From CAZXDL01 sp964639505 (GTDB taxonomy: Bacteria > Patescibacteriota > Saccharimonadia > Saccharimonadales > UBA4665): a DNA stretch of 63,587 nt. Below the pieces are notes generated by a model. It ran no database searches. It was not told the origin of the DNA and saw nothing but the letters and a program-made list of their open reading frames with translations. The translations under genes were made by a program, and so were the position numbers. This document shows positions 1-7,974 of this stretch, piece after piece; position 1 is the stretch's first letter, and every line of letters starts with the position of its first letter. The DNA lies in assembly GCA_964639505.1 (NCBI GenBank), contig CAZXDL010000005.1, forward strand, positions 1 through 63,587, read 5' to 3'.

Positions 1-866
1 GTTATGTATTCAACTGGCTTTTCTGCCCAGACAATAATGTCGATCTTTTCTTGTTCGCCAACTTCAGAAACAACCGCGTTGACACGTGTACCGTGGCCGC
101 CAACAAACGTGCCGACTGGATCAACCCCAGGTACGTTACTTGCAACGGCAATTTTAGACCGGACACCGGCTTCGCGGGCAATGCCTTTGATCTCGACAGC
201 ACCACTTTCCATTTCTGGAACTTCGCCACGGAATAGCCACTCGATAAATTCCTTGTTGCCACGCGAAACAACTAGCTGCGGCCCTCGGAATCCTCGTTCT
301 ACATCCTTGAGAAATACTTTTAATCTCTGGCCTGGGTAATATCGTTCGCCCTGAATCTGCTCGCTACGAGGCATAATTCCTTGTGCTTTACCGAGATCAA
401 TGCGACATATATTGCCTTCAACACGTACAACTGTTGCGTTTATGACGGTACCGATTTTGTCTTCGTATTCTGCCATTACAATTTCTCGCTCAGCCTCGCG
501 TAGTCTTTGCAAAATTACTTGTTTAGCAGTCTGTGCGGCTACACGTCCAAAGCTCTCTGCTTTTTCGTGCACTTCTATGGTTTCGCCGACCTTTGCACTT
601 TTTTTGCGTGTTTGTGCCTCTGCTAAACTGATTTCAAATGCTGGATTGTCGACTTTTTCTACGATGTCTTTAGTCACATAAGCATCGACATCACCGGTGT
701 TAAGATTCATCGTAACGCGGATTTCTTGCTCACGATCGCCATAATCTCGTCTATATGCGGCCGCCAAAGCCTGTTCTACAACCTCCTTAACTGAATCTTC
801 GGGTAGGTTTTTTTCTTCGGCTATCGTGCGTATGGCGACTGCCAGTTGTTTCATATCTAAATCCAT
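1..866 (-). CDS. nusA: Transcription termination/antitermination factor NusA (N-terminal part, cut by window edge)
   Basis: The translated minus strand starts at ATG 866 with MDLDMKQLAVAIRTIAEEKN and runs off the left edge, giving 288 residues. The N-terminal RNA-polymerase-binding domain comes first (DSVKEVVEQALAAAYRRDYG is typical). An S1 domain follows at about residues 125-200 (IGTVINATVVRVEGNICRIDLG, then GIMPRSEQI and GERYYPGQRLKVFLKDV). The KH region then begins (GPQLVVSRGNKEFIEWLF, VGGHGTRVNAVVSE). NusA binds RNA polymerase and nascent RNA and modulates pausing, termination and antitermination. The start is supported by an AAAGGA Shine-Dalgarno 5 nt upstream. No in-frame stop occurs before the edge, so the 3' end is missing. 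Confidence 0.95.
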   Translation of the reverse strand, partial: MDLDMKQLAVAIRTIAEEKNLPEDSVKEVVEQALAAAYRRDYGDREQEIRVTMNLNTGDVDAYVTKDIVEKVDNPAFEISLAEAQTRKKSAKVGETIEVHEKAESFGRVAAQTAKQVILQRLREAEREIVMAEYEDKIGTVINATVVRVEGNICRIDLGKAQGIMPRSEQIQGERYYPGQRLKVFLKDVERGFRGPQLVVSRGNKEFIEWLFRGEVPEMESGAVEIKGIAREAGVRSKIAVASNVPGVDPVGTFVGGHGTRVNAVVSEVGEQEKIDIIVWAEKPVEYI

Positions 867-908
867 AGGATTCCTTTCTTTACTTATTCCAAATTGTGTC
901 TCTACAAG

Positions 909-929
909 AAAAAAGCCGACCACTTCGGC
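909..929 (-). terminator. Intrinsic terminator after the 964-1935 gene
   Basis: Read on the minus strand, a GCCGA/TCGGC stem with a 5-nt loop is followed by six Ts (plus-strand As 909-914). It lies 35 bp past the stop of the 964-1935 gene and before nusA, so it probably separates the two transcripts. It is one of few classical intrinsic terminators in the window. Confidence 0.75.
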
Positions 930-963
930 CGGACATGTACAGAATTATACACGAAGACATTTC

Positions 964-1935
964 TTATGTCGAGCTGGCAGCTTCTTTTGCTCGTGATGCA
1001 GCCAGACGAACAATGTCGAGCGAAATTGCCCACACCTGAGGAACAAGGCCGTTGATATTTGCTGCTGGGCAGACCGCCGTTTCATCACTATGAGCGAAGT
1101 AATCTTTTTCTGGCATTTCTACTTCGATTCTTGTTTGGGGCTGAACAAACCTAACCTCGTCGCCTTCAAGCATGAAGGGCGGACTCGTTTCTATATCGTC
1201 GAAATCTCTAAGTCTCAAACCAACCGCTCGTTTTACAAATCGAACAACTGATTCTGTGCCGAGCCAATCTATATCTTCCGGTGCAGGTGCTGATTCAGTG
1301 AGTTTTTTACCGGTTTTAGCGGCGAGCAGACTATTTATCAAACTACCGCTCGCTGCAGTTACAGCAACTTTCATCTGTTTAATAATACGTAACTCATCGT
1401 TTGGTCCTAGAAAATTTTCAGCTGCCTGCTTAGTCAACGGACCTGGTGCGCTTTTGCTATATCTTGCAGCCGTAAGGTCTACCCCAGCTCCACTCATATA
1501 TGATTGTACGATTTTAGGTCGTCTTTCACTTTCTAAATGCAGGATTTCAGTTGCAAGCTTGGGACCTGGCGCTATACGTTTTCCGGCACGCTCAATCGCG
1601 TCAAAAAAACCAGCATCTAGCAAGCCGGCTCCCTGTTTATTCATTTTTCCATGTGCTTCAAAATGCGCGACGCTGTTCTGAACTACATCCTCTACAGTAT
1701 TTGGGTCTTTAAGCTCCCTGGCCAACTCACATATACCGACGCCCATACCATAAAAATAGTTAAGGCGGAGCTGGTCTTTTGTAAGACCAACTGTTTGCTC
1801 ACCAAGATTCCATAATCCTGGAGGTCTTTGGTCATCACCTCTAAGAAGTAATGTTTCAGTAGCGGTAGAAGCGTGTTCAACGAGCCCAGGCCATGCTTCA
1901 GGCACAGCGCGACCATATAATATAGGACCAAGCAT
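964..1935 (-). CDS. Hypothetical protein, 323 aa, no recognised family
   Basis: I do not recognise a family. The protein is soluble, with no signal peptide or membrane helix. It contains a helical middle part with short Gly/Ala-rich motifs (AAVTAASGSLINSLLAAKTGKK region) and a single Cys near the C-terminus (ETAVCPAAN). The last 100 residues are richer in beta-type and acidic segments (DFDDIETSPPFML). The start is supported by a promoter TTGACA (1973-1968), an 18-nt spacer and TGTAAT (1949-1944), with the ATG 8 nt beyond the -10. The mRNA would therefore be leaderless. It is divergent from the M1 aminopeptidase and shares its promoter region. An intrinsic terminator follows at 909-929. Confidence 0.7.
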   Translation of the reverse strand: MLGPILYGRAVPEAWPGLVEHASTATETLLLRGDDQRPPGLWNLGEQTVGLTKDQLRLNYFYGMGVGICELARELKDPNTVEDVVQNSVAHFEAHGKMNKQGAGLLDAGFFDAIERAGKRIAPGPKLATEILHLESERRPKIVQSYMSGAGVDLTAARYSKSAPGPLTKQAAENFLGPNDELRIIKQMKVAVTAASGSLINSLLAAKTGKKLTESAPAPEDIDWLGTESVVRFVKRAVGLRLRDFDDIETSPPFMLEGDEVRFVQPQTRIEVEMPEKDYFAHSDETAVCPAANINGLVPQVWAISLDIVRLAASRAKEAASST

Positions 1936-1943
1936 AATTTATT

Positions 1944-1996
1944 ATTACAGCATGCTTTCATTATATTTGTCAAGTTTATATCTGTTGCGTTAAACT
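1944..1996. promoter_or_regulatory. Divergent promoters with overlapping -35 boxes
   Basis: Plus strand: TTGTCA at 1967-1972, 18-nt spacer, TAAACT at 1991-1996, ATG at 2005. Minus strand: TTGACA at 1973-1968, 18-nt spacer, TGTAAT at 1949-1944, ATG at 1935. The two -35 hexamers overlap by five bases and both -10 boxes sit 8 nt from their ATG. Two polymerases could not occupy the site together. Confidence 0.65.
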
Positions 1997-2004
1997 AGTT
2001 AGAT

Positions 2005-4542
2005 ATGACAAAAAAAGTTACACGTCTGTACGAGCAGTTTCAGCCCGAAAATTATGATTTGAGCCTCGATATTGATCGAGACGCCCTGACATTTAAAGGA
2101 ACTGTAACTATTCGCGGTAAAAAAGTTGGCAGGCCGTCGTCGCGCATCACATTTCATCAGAAGGAATTAAAGATAACTTCAGCCAAGATTGTTAAACATG
2201 ACAAGAAAGGCGATCAAGAGATTGAAGTTTCACGGATTAACTCACAAAAAAGTTTTGATGAGGTTCGGCTTCATACAAAAGCTGAAGTATATGCTGGTAA
2301 CTACACAATAACTCTTGATTTTACTGGCGATGTTACGAAGCCTATGAACGGCATCTATCCTTGTTTTTTCAAGCATGACGGCAAAGACAAGCGCCTGATC
2401 GCGACGCAGTTTGAGAGCCATCATGCTCGAGAAGCCTTCCCTTGTATAGATGAGCCCGAAGCAAAAGCCACATTTGATCTGACTTTAATAAGCCCCTCAG
2501 ATGAGCCAGCTATCGCCAATACTCCAGTTAAATCCGAGAAGATGCTTGGCAAAAACAAAGCTACTACTTTTGAAACAACGCCTAAAATGTCTACTTATCT
2601 GCTGGCGTTCGTTTTTGGCGAAATGAAATATCTCGAGGCGAAGACAAAAGACGGCGTGACCGTCCGCACCTACGCAACACCAGATAATATCAGTCATACG
2701 AAGTTTGCCCTCGCTACTGCAGTTAAGACTCTTGAATTTTATAACGAGTATTTTGACATCGCTTACCCATTAGCTAAATGCGATTTCATTGCACTGCCCG
2801 ATTTCGCCAGTGGAGCCATGGAAAATTGGGGCTGCATTACTTTCCGCGAGCAAGCATTGTTGGTTGATTCAAAAAATACCTCGCTTCATCTAAAGCAATA
2901 TGTTGCAAACGTAATCGCGCACGAATTGACTCACATGTGGTTCGGCGACCTAGTTACTATGCGTTGGTGGACGGATTTATGGCTTAACGAAAGTTTCGCA
3001 AGCTGGATGAGCTGGCTGGCAGTCGACGCTCAGTTCCCTGAGTGGAAAGTCTGGACACAATTCATAGTTGACGAACAAGGCATTGCACTGAAGCTCGACG
3101 CACTCGAAAATACACATCCGATCGAGGTTGAGATAAAGCACCCTGATGAAATTCGAACTATTTTTGACGCTATCAGCTATGAAAAAGGCGCTAGCGTGCT
3201 ACTCATGTTACACAATTACCTTGGCGCAGATGATTTTCGCGATGGCTTAAGACTTTACCTGAAACGCCATGCTTATAGCAACACGGACACAGTAGATTTG
3301 TGGGCAGCACTTGAAGAAGTCTCGAACAAGCCTGTTAAGAAATTTATGTCAGCCTGGACCTCGCAGTCCGGCTACCCAATTGTCAAAGTCGACAAAGACA
3401 AACTTACCCAGGAGCGGTTTTATCTAAATCCGGCCGCAAAAAAAGAAGCGGCCGTTTGGCCAATTCCGCTATTGCCAAGACATCAGATCGAGATTAATAC
3501 TCTTGATAAATCAGAGCAAAAACTAAAAAGTTTCAGTCAAACAGATGATTTTGTATTCAACCACAACCGCACTAGCTTTTTTAGGGTAATCTATAGCCCT
3601 GATCAACTTGCAGGTCTATCAAAAGCCGTGAAAAATGGTGAGCTAAATGAACTCGATCGACTTGGTTTACTGGGCGACGCCTTCGAAGCTGCCAAAGCTG
3701 GATACGGTTCAACCGTTGAAGCGCTTAAACTGCTTGAGGCTTACTCAGATGAAGATAGCGCAGTAGTTTGGGACATCATGACTGGTGGGTTGGGCAGCGT
3801 ACGTACGGTAATGGATGACGAGCAAATTCGAGATAGTTTAAAGCCATACGTCAGGCGGCTGACTTCGAAACAACTGAAGCGGCTTGGCTGGCAAGAAAAA
3901 TCGTCGGATAGCCATTTCGACAAGCTGTTAAGACCAACTGTACTAGGGCTAGCTTCATATGGCGAAGAGCCAAGCGTAGTAGAGGAAGCACGTAAGCAGT
4001 TTGATAATTTGAAACCTGAGGATATTCATCCCGATCTGCGTGGGGTAGTTTATGGCACAATCGCGCGGGCAGGAACTGAAAAAGATTTCGATAAAATGCT
4101 CAAACTGCATGATTCCAGCTCACAAAACGAAGAAAGGGTTACTTTAGCTAGCGCACTTACAGGCTTCAAACAGCCTGGTTTAATTAATCGTGCACTTGAG
4201 CACATTATCTCTGATCAGGTTCGGCTTCAGGACGTGCCATATTGGATAGCCTACAGCTTTATGAATAGGCATGCCAAGCAACCGACGTGGGAGTGGCTTA
4301 AACTAAATTGGGAGTGGCTACGAAAGAACCTTGGCTCAGACCTAAGTTTTTCGAGAATGCCAATTTATGCTGGCCGATGTTTTAGCGATAAAGACTTTCT
4401 ACCAGAGTTTAAGGAGTTTTTTGAAAAGAATACCAGTGTCGCATTCGACCGCCCGGTCAAACAAGCAATTGAAACAATTGAATGGCAAGCGGCCTGGAAA
4501 GATCGCGACCTTGAAGCTATTAAAAAATATTTGAAATCTTAA
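2005..4542 (+). CDS. pepN: M1 family zinc aminopeptidase
   Basis: This 845-residue protein has the full set of M1 (gluzincin) signatures. The exopeptidase motif GAMEN is at residues 270-274. The zinc site HELTH is at 306-310, with the third ligand Glu at 329 in the sequence LWLNESFASW. The N-terminal beta domain (from about 10), the thermolysin-like catalytic domain (about 215-460) and the helical ERAP1_C-like C-terminal domain (about 530-845) occur in the usual order and give a normal family length. It removes N-terminal amino acids from peptides and is probably cytoplasmic, as no signal peptide is seen. For an auxotrophic bacterium this would recycle imported or turned-over peptides. The ATG lies 8 nt after the -10. 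The stop overlaps that of the convergent YraN gene by 4 bp. Assignment to pepN versus another M1 subgroup is less certain than the family. Confidence 0.95.
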   Translation: MTKKVTRLYEQFQPENYDLSLDIDRDALTFKGTVTIRGKKVGRPSSRITFHQKELKITSAKIVKHDKKGDQEIEVSRINSQKSFDEVRLHTKAEVYAGNYTITLDFTGDVTKPMNGIYPCFFKHDGKDKRLIATQFESHHAREAFPCIDEPEAKATFDLTLISPSDEPAIANTPVKSEKMLGKNKATTFETTPKMSTYLLAFVFGEMKYLEAKTKDGVTVRTYATPDNISHTKFALATAVKTLEFYNEYFDIAYPLAKCDFIALPDFASGAMENWGCITFREQALLVDSKNTSLHLKQYVANVIAHELTHMWFGDLVTMRWWTDLWLNESFASWMSWLAVDAQFPEWKVWTQFIVDEQGIALKLDALENTHPIEVEIKHPDEIRTIFDAISYEKGASVLLMLHNYLGADDFRDGLRLYLKRHAYSNTDTVDLWAALEEVSNKPVKKFMSAWTSQSGYPIVKVDKDKLTQERFYLNPAAKKEAAVWPIPLLPRHQIEINTLDKSEQKLKSFSQTDDFVFNHNRTSFFRVIYSPDQLAGLSKAVKNGELNELDRLGLLGDAFEAAKAGYGSTVEALKLLEAYSDEDSAVVWDIMTGGLGSVRTVMDDEQIRDSLKPYVRRLTSKQLKRLGWQEKSSDSHFDKLLRPTVLGLASYGEEPSVVEEARKQFDNLKPEDIHPDLRGVVYGTIARAGTEKDFDKMLKLHDSSSQNEERVTLASALTGFKQPGLINRALEHIISDQVRLQDVPYWIAYSFMNRHAKQPTWEWLKLNWEWLRKNLGSDLSFSRMPIYAGRCFSDKDFLPEFKEFFEKNTSVAFDRPVKQAIETIEWQAAWKDRDLEAIKKYLKS

Positions 4543-4883
4543 AAAACGTTCTCAACGAAACCGATAACACTAAAATTTTTGCCGGCGATTTCAACGGCTG
4601 ACAACACATATTCACCACGCCATTTATTATCATCTACCCATGCCCAAGCAGCTCGTTTCATTTGCTTAACTTTTGTTTCGGTAATCGCGTCAAAACCACT
4701 GCCCTGATCACCTGTCGCGCGGTATTTAACCTCGACGAAATGTATGACACCTTCCTTACTGGCAACGATATCAATCTCGTATTTTGGCAGTCGCCAGTTC
4801 TGCTCGATAATTTTGAAGCCGCGCATCTCCAGATAAACGCGAGCTGCCTGTTCGGCTTTCATGCCAGTCTCTGTTGACGTCAT
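4539..4883 (-). CDS. YraN/UPF0102 family protein (restriction-endonuclease-like fold)
   Basis: A small protein of about 114 residues with the UPF0102/YraN pattern: G-x-x-AE-x-AARVYLEMRGFKI near the N-terminus, then NWRLPKYEIDIVA and the nuclease-fold core IHFVEVKYR. The E-I-D and E-V-K residues match the PD-(D/E)xK metal site, so a nuclease-type activity on DNA ends or Holliday-like structures is possible, although the family function is poorly established. I prefer ATG 4883 over 4886 because it lies 6 nt beyond the extended -10 TGCTACAAT (TACAAT at 4895-4890), matching the leaderless pattern seen elsewhere. It is convergent with the aminopeptidase gene, the two stops interlocking in the palindrome TTAA. 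Confidence 0.85.
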   Translation of the reverse strand: MTSTETGMKAEQAARVYLEMRGFKIIEQNWRLPKYEIDIVASKEGVIHFVEVKYRATGDQGSGFDAITETKVKQMKRAAWAWVDDNKWRGEYVLSAVEIAGKNFSVIGFVENVF

Positions 4884-4935
4884 CATGTAATTGTAGCAAG
4901 TTTAATGCTGTGGTAAATTAAACTAAAGCACTTAT

Positions 4936-7398
4936 ATGGCAAAATCCAAACGCAAACAAATCCATGCCGATACAGCTGAGGCAAAAGCACATGCAAAAAA
5001 AGAAAAACAGCTGCGCAGACGCCTGATTCTGATTGTTGCTGGCTGCCTATTATTTATCATTGCGGCATCTGCATTAATCACCAGTTACCAGCACCGTGCT
5101 AAGCCTAAAACTAGCTTTCAGGCAGCATTAGGCATTAAGGCCAATGACCAGACCGAGGATACAATTCGTTCCAACCTAAAGTTCTCCGTGCGCTATAACA
5201 ACAAAATATTTAAGCCTGTTGCTTATGTAGTTCATGAAGACCAGACTTTTGTCACAGTTGACGGCAAAGATGTGCTTAAGCCGAATGATTACGGAGTAGT
5301 TTATCTATATAGCAATAACCTCAAAAAGGGCGAGTATGATCTGGGACGGACATCAGAATTAGGAATACTGACAAATATCCATGCTGATTTTTTTGATCGA
5401 CGCGCAGCTGACCCTGCATATGGTAAGAATTTATCTCAACTCGATACGACCGAAAAATTCTTTAAGCCTAAAGATTTACCAAATGGCAAGTATACAGAAG
5501 TAAAAAGAGGTAAAGTGACAATTAATGGTGTTGACTATCGGAAGGTTACCTACAATTTCACCGACAATAAATACATTACGAGTAACCACACTTTCGAGTA
5601 TTACTACACTGTTCAAAACAACCGACCATATGCAATATCTATAAACAGGTCAGACGATCCAGATCAGGAATTCGTGAGCGCCCTCAGGTCATTAATTGGC
5701 AATGTTAAGTATGGCGAGGAGTCGCAGTCGGCATCTTATGGCTCGGCAAATTCGGGCGACAAAGGCAAAACAACATCTGATCAATACTCAGGAGCAAACT
5801 TGCCTAGCAATTTGCTTGGTGAAACGGCTCTCAAAGTAGCGGCTAAAAATCAGCCTGCCGTGGTGAGAATAGGCACCAATTACTGTGCAGGCATTACTTT
5901 ACTTCTACCAAACAAACAAGAATATATGAAGCTGCCTGTGTCGTGTTCGCCTGTGATCGGCAGTGGTTCAATTGTTTCCAGCGACGGCTACATAAGCACG
6001 AACGGACATGTCACGAGGAGTAAGCCGGCAGATGCGTTGATGGCAGGATTATTTATTTCCGCGGTTGAAGAAAAAAACACCGAGCCGCTAATTAAGTATC
6101 TAAACTACCTGGTTGCGACCGGAATTATGAGTAGAAGCCAGCTCGCGTCCCTGCTCACAGCTGCACAGGGTGGCGATGCCGAGGCAAACAGTAAGCTCCA
6201 ATATTCTGCCGAATTAATACCTAAATCAAATATTGTCGTAAATGGAGAATATACCCAGTACGCCATACAGCTTGGCAATGATCCACTTCGAATCAGCCGC
6301 ACAGGCACAAAGTTTAACTTTAATTATGGAAAAACAATTGTTAAGGCAAAGTATGTCGATTCTGATTTTGACGTAAATGCTGGCTCAGAAGGAAAGTCCG
6401 ATATTTACAATTCGACTTCCTCAGATGTGTCGATTTTAAAAATACAAGGTTCAAACTATCCTGTCCTCAAGTTGGGTAGTGTTGATAGCCTCAAAAAAGA
6501 TGATTTGATTACTGCAATAGGCTACCCTGCTTTCGTTGACGACGGCCTCGACACAAAGCTAAAGCACACGGTTCCCACAGTTACACAAGGACGCATCACT
6601 ATAGTCGATTACGACTCAGTTCAAAAAGTCCGAAAGATCATTGGTTCGACTACACCAATAGCCCCAGGTAACAGTGGTGGACCGGCAGTGGCAGACAACT
6701 CAACTATGGCAGGCCTCAACACCTATGGGTCACCGGACTGCGAAGATAATAACTGTTTTGCTAGCCAAAGTGTTTTTAGAGATGTGGCAGATTTCAAAGC
6801 CTTATTAGCAAAGAACAAAATTACGCTAAAAGATAATAGCAACCTTACAACTGAATGGTCCAGAGGCATCGATCTTTTTGCCGAAGGTAAATATTCTGAA
6901 GCAAATGATATATTCATTAATGTAAGGTCGCAGTACCCAGCATTTTATTTAGCAGATAGTTTTATTAACCAAGCAAATGATCAAATCGATGCTCAAATCA
7001 AATCTCGAAATCTTATAATCGGCATTAGTCTTTTGGTGGTGCTTATTATAGTTGGGTGCATTACAGCGTTCTTCACTTTCCGGAACTTGCGTAAGCACAA
7101 GAGACAAGGTAGAGCAAATGGCTATTATGTCCCCGCACCGAGCCAGCAATATGCGCCCCAAAGCCCCCAGCCGCAAACCTATTTTGCGCCAGCGATTCCT
7201 GTGAATTCTGCACAGCAACAGCCACAAGCTCAGCTTCAACCGCAGGCAACATTAACGCCCGTGTCTGTCGTACAGCCAGCGCAACCGCAACCGCAACCGC
7301 AACCGCAACCGCAACCGCAACCGCAACCGACTCAGGTTATCAACCCGTCCGCTCCTACCCAATCACAATCGCCAACTGCACCCAACCAGCCTGTTTGA
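4936..7398 (+). CDS. Membrane-anchored trypsin-like serine protease with Pro/Gln-rich C-terminal tail
   Basis: The 820-residue protein has a basic N-terminus, a membrane helix at about 29-51 and a large extracytoplasmic region. The catalytic triad of a trypsin-fold (S1/HtrA-like) protease is visible: His358 (STNGHV), Asp497 (SSDVSILKI) and Ser580 (PGNSGGPAV). A second membrane helix lies at about 692-715, followed by a basic stop-transfer patch and a tail rich in Pro, Gln and Ala, including a perfect QP repeat. No PDZ domain is evident, unlike classical DegP/HtrA. About 140 residues separate His and Asp, so there is an insertion. Two cysteines (PDCEDNNC) occur after the Ser motif. The N-in, protease-out, C-in topology is inferred. 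A role in envelope protein quality control or host-surface processing is plausible but unproven. The -10 may be TAAACT at 4919-4924. Confidence 0.88.
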   Translation: MAKSKRKQIHADTAEAKAHAKKEKQLRRRLILIVAGCLLFIIAASALITSYQHRAKPKTSFQAALGIKANDQTEDTIRSNLKFSVRYNNKIFKPVAYVVHEDQTFVTVDGKDVLKPNDYGVVYLYSNNLKKGEYDLGRTSELGILTNIHADFFDRRAADPAYGKNLSQLDTTEKFFKPKDLPNGKYTEVKRGKVTINGVDYRKVTYNFTDNKYITSNHTFEYYYTVQNNRPYAISINRSDDPDQEFVSALRSLIGNVKYGEESQSASYGSANSGDKGKTTSDQYSGANLPSNLLGETALKVAAKNQPAVVRIGTNYCAGITLLLPNKQEYMKLPVSCSPVIGSGSIVSSDGYISTNGHVTRSKPADALMAGLFISAVEEKNTEPLIKYLNYLVATGIMSRSQLASLLTAAQGGDAEANSKLQYSAELIPKSNIVVNGEYTQYAIQLGNDPLRISRTGTKFNFNYGKTIVKAKYVDSDFDVNAGSEGKSDIYNSTSSDVSILKIQGSNYPVLKLGSVDSLKKDDLITAIGYPAFVDDGLDTKLKHTVPTVTQGRITIVDYDSVQKVRKIIGSTTPIAPGNSGGPAVADNSTMAGLNTYGSPDCEDNNCFASQSVFRDVADFKALLAKNKITLKDNSNLTTEWSRGIDLFAEGKYSEANDIFINVRSQYPAFYLADSFINQANDQIDAQIKSRNLIIGISLLVVLIIVGCITAFFTFRNLRKHKRQGRANGYYVPAPSQQYAPQSPQPQTYFAPAIPVNSAQQQPQAQLQPQATLTPVSVVQPAQPQPQPQPQPQPQPQPTQVINPSAPTQSQSPTAPNQPV
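7281..7328 (+). repeat. Hexanucleotide tandem repeat, 8 copies of GCAACC
   Basis: Eight perfect head-to-tail copies of GCAACC encode the QP repeat in the cytoplasmic tail of the serine protease. The unit is a multiple of three, so copy-number change alters tail length without a frameshift. Perfect identity between copies suggests recent slippage expansion. Confidence 0.95.
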
Positions 7399-7407
7399 TA
7401 ATTTTAG

Positions 7408-7932
7408 CTAGGCTTTGGCTTGCTCGTGAGCTGCTTGGACGGCTGCTGCTTTAGCCTCTAGCTTGGCTTCTTCGGCGGCTTTGGCTTCGGCTTTTTGGGC
7501 AGCTTCGGCGGCTTTTTGCTCATGGAGCTTGGCTTCTTCGGCTTCTAGTGCCTCATCATGTACGGAATTTACCGCGTTACTGTCGAAATCAACCCCTGTC
7601 ATGCGAGCCGATTTACCAGTACGCTGGCGCATATAGCTGAGGTAGTTGCGTCGGACTTTGCTGCGCTTGGTAACTTCGACTTTAACAATTAGCGGGCTGT
7701 GTAGCATAAAGCTTTTTTCGACGCCGACACCACTCGCAATGCGGCGTACCGTAATACGGCTGGTGTGGCTGCCTTTTAGGTCAGTGCGAATAACCAGACC
7801 CTGGAAAATCTGGATACGTTCTTTATTGCCTTCACGGATTTTTTGGTGCACTTTAACTGTATCGCCGGAGCGCACGTCGACAACGGCTTTCTTTTTGTAC
7901 TTATCATTAATCTTGTCAGTCACACTTTGCAT
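7408..7932 (-). CDS. rplS: 50S ribosomal protein L19 with Ala/Glu/Lys-rich C-terminal extension
   Basis: The first ~115 residues are a canonical bL19 (VDVRSGDTVKVHQKIREGNK, RIQIFQGLVI, RITVRRIASGVGVEKSF, VEVTKRSKVRRNYLSYMR). This protein stabilises the 50S/30S interface. The 174-residue product is much longer than the usual ~115. The extra ~60 residues are low-complexity Ala/Glu/Lys (AEEAKLHEQKAAEAAQKAEA) and likely form a charged helix. The start is favoured by TACAAT at 7948-7943, 10 nt upstream of the ATG, with no Shine-Dalgarno. It is convergent with the serine protease gene, with 9 bp between the stops. Confidence 0.95.
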   Translation of the reverse strand: MQSVTDKINDKYKKKAVVDVRSGDTVKVHQKIREGNKERIQIFQGLVIRTDLKGSHTSRITVRRIASGVGVEKSFMLHSPLIVKVEVTKRSKVRRNYLSYMRQRTGKSARMTGVDFDSNAVNSVHDEALEAEEAKLHEQKAAEAAQKAEAKAAEEAKLEAKAAAVQAAHEQAKA

Positions 7933-7974
7933 ATAGAGGTAGATTGTACAGCATTTTCATCCCTGTTGCAACAC

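Noticed and set aside
1172..1681. 169-codon plus-strand ORF
   Set aside because: It lies fully inside the minus-strand hypothetical gene, has no promoter or SD, and its composition mirrors the other strand.
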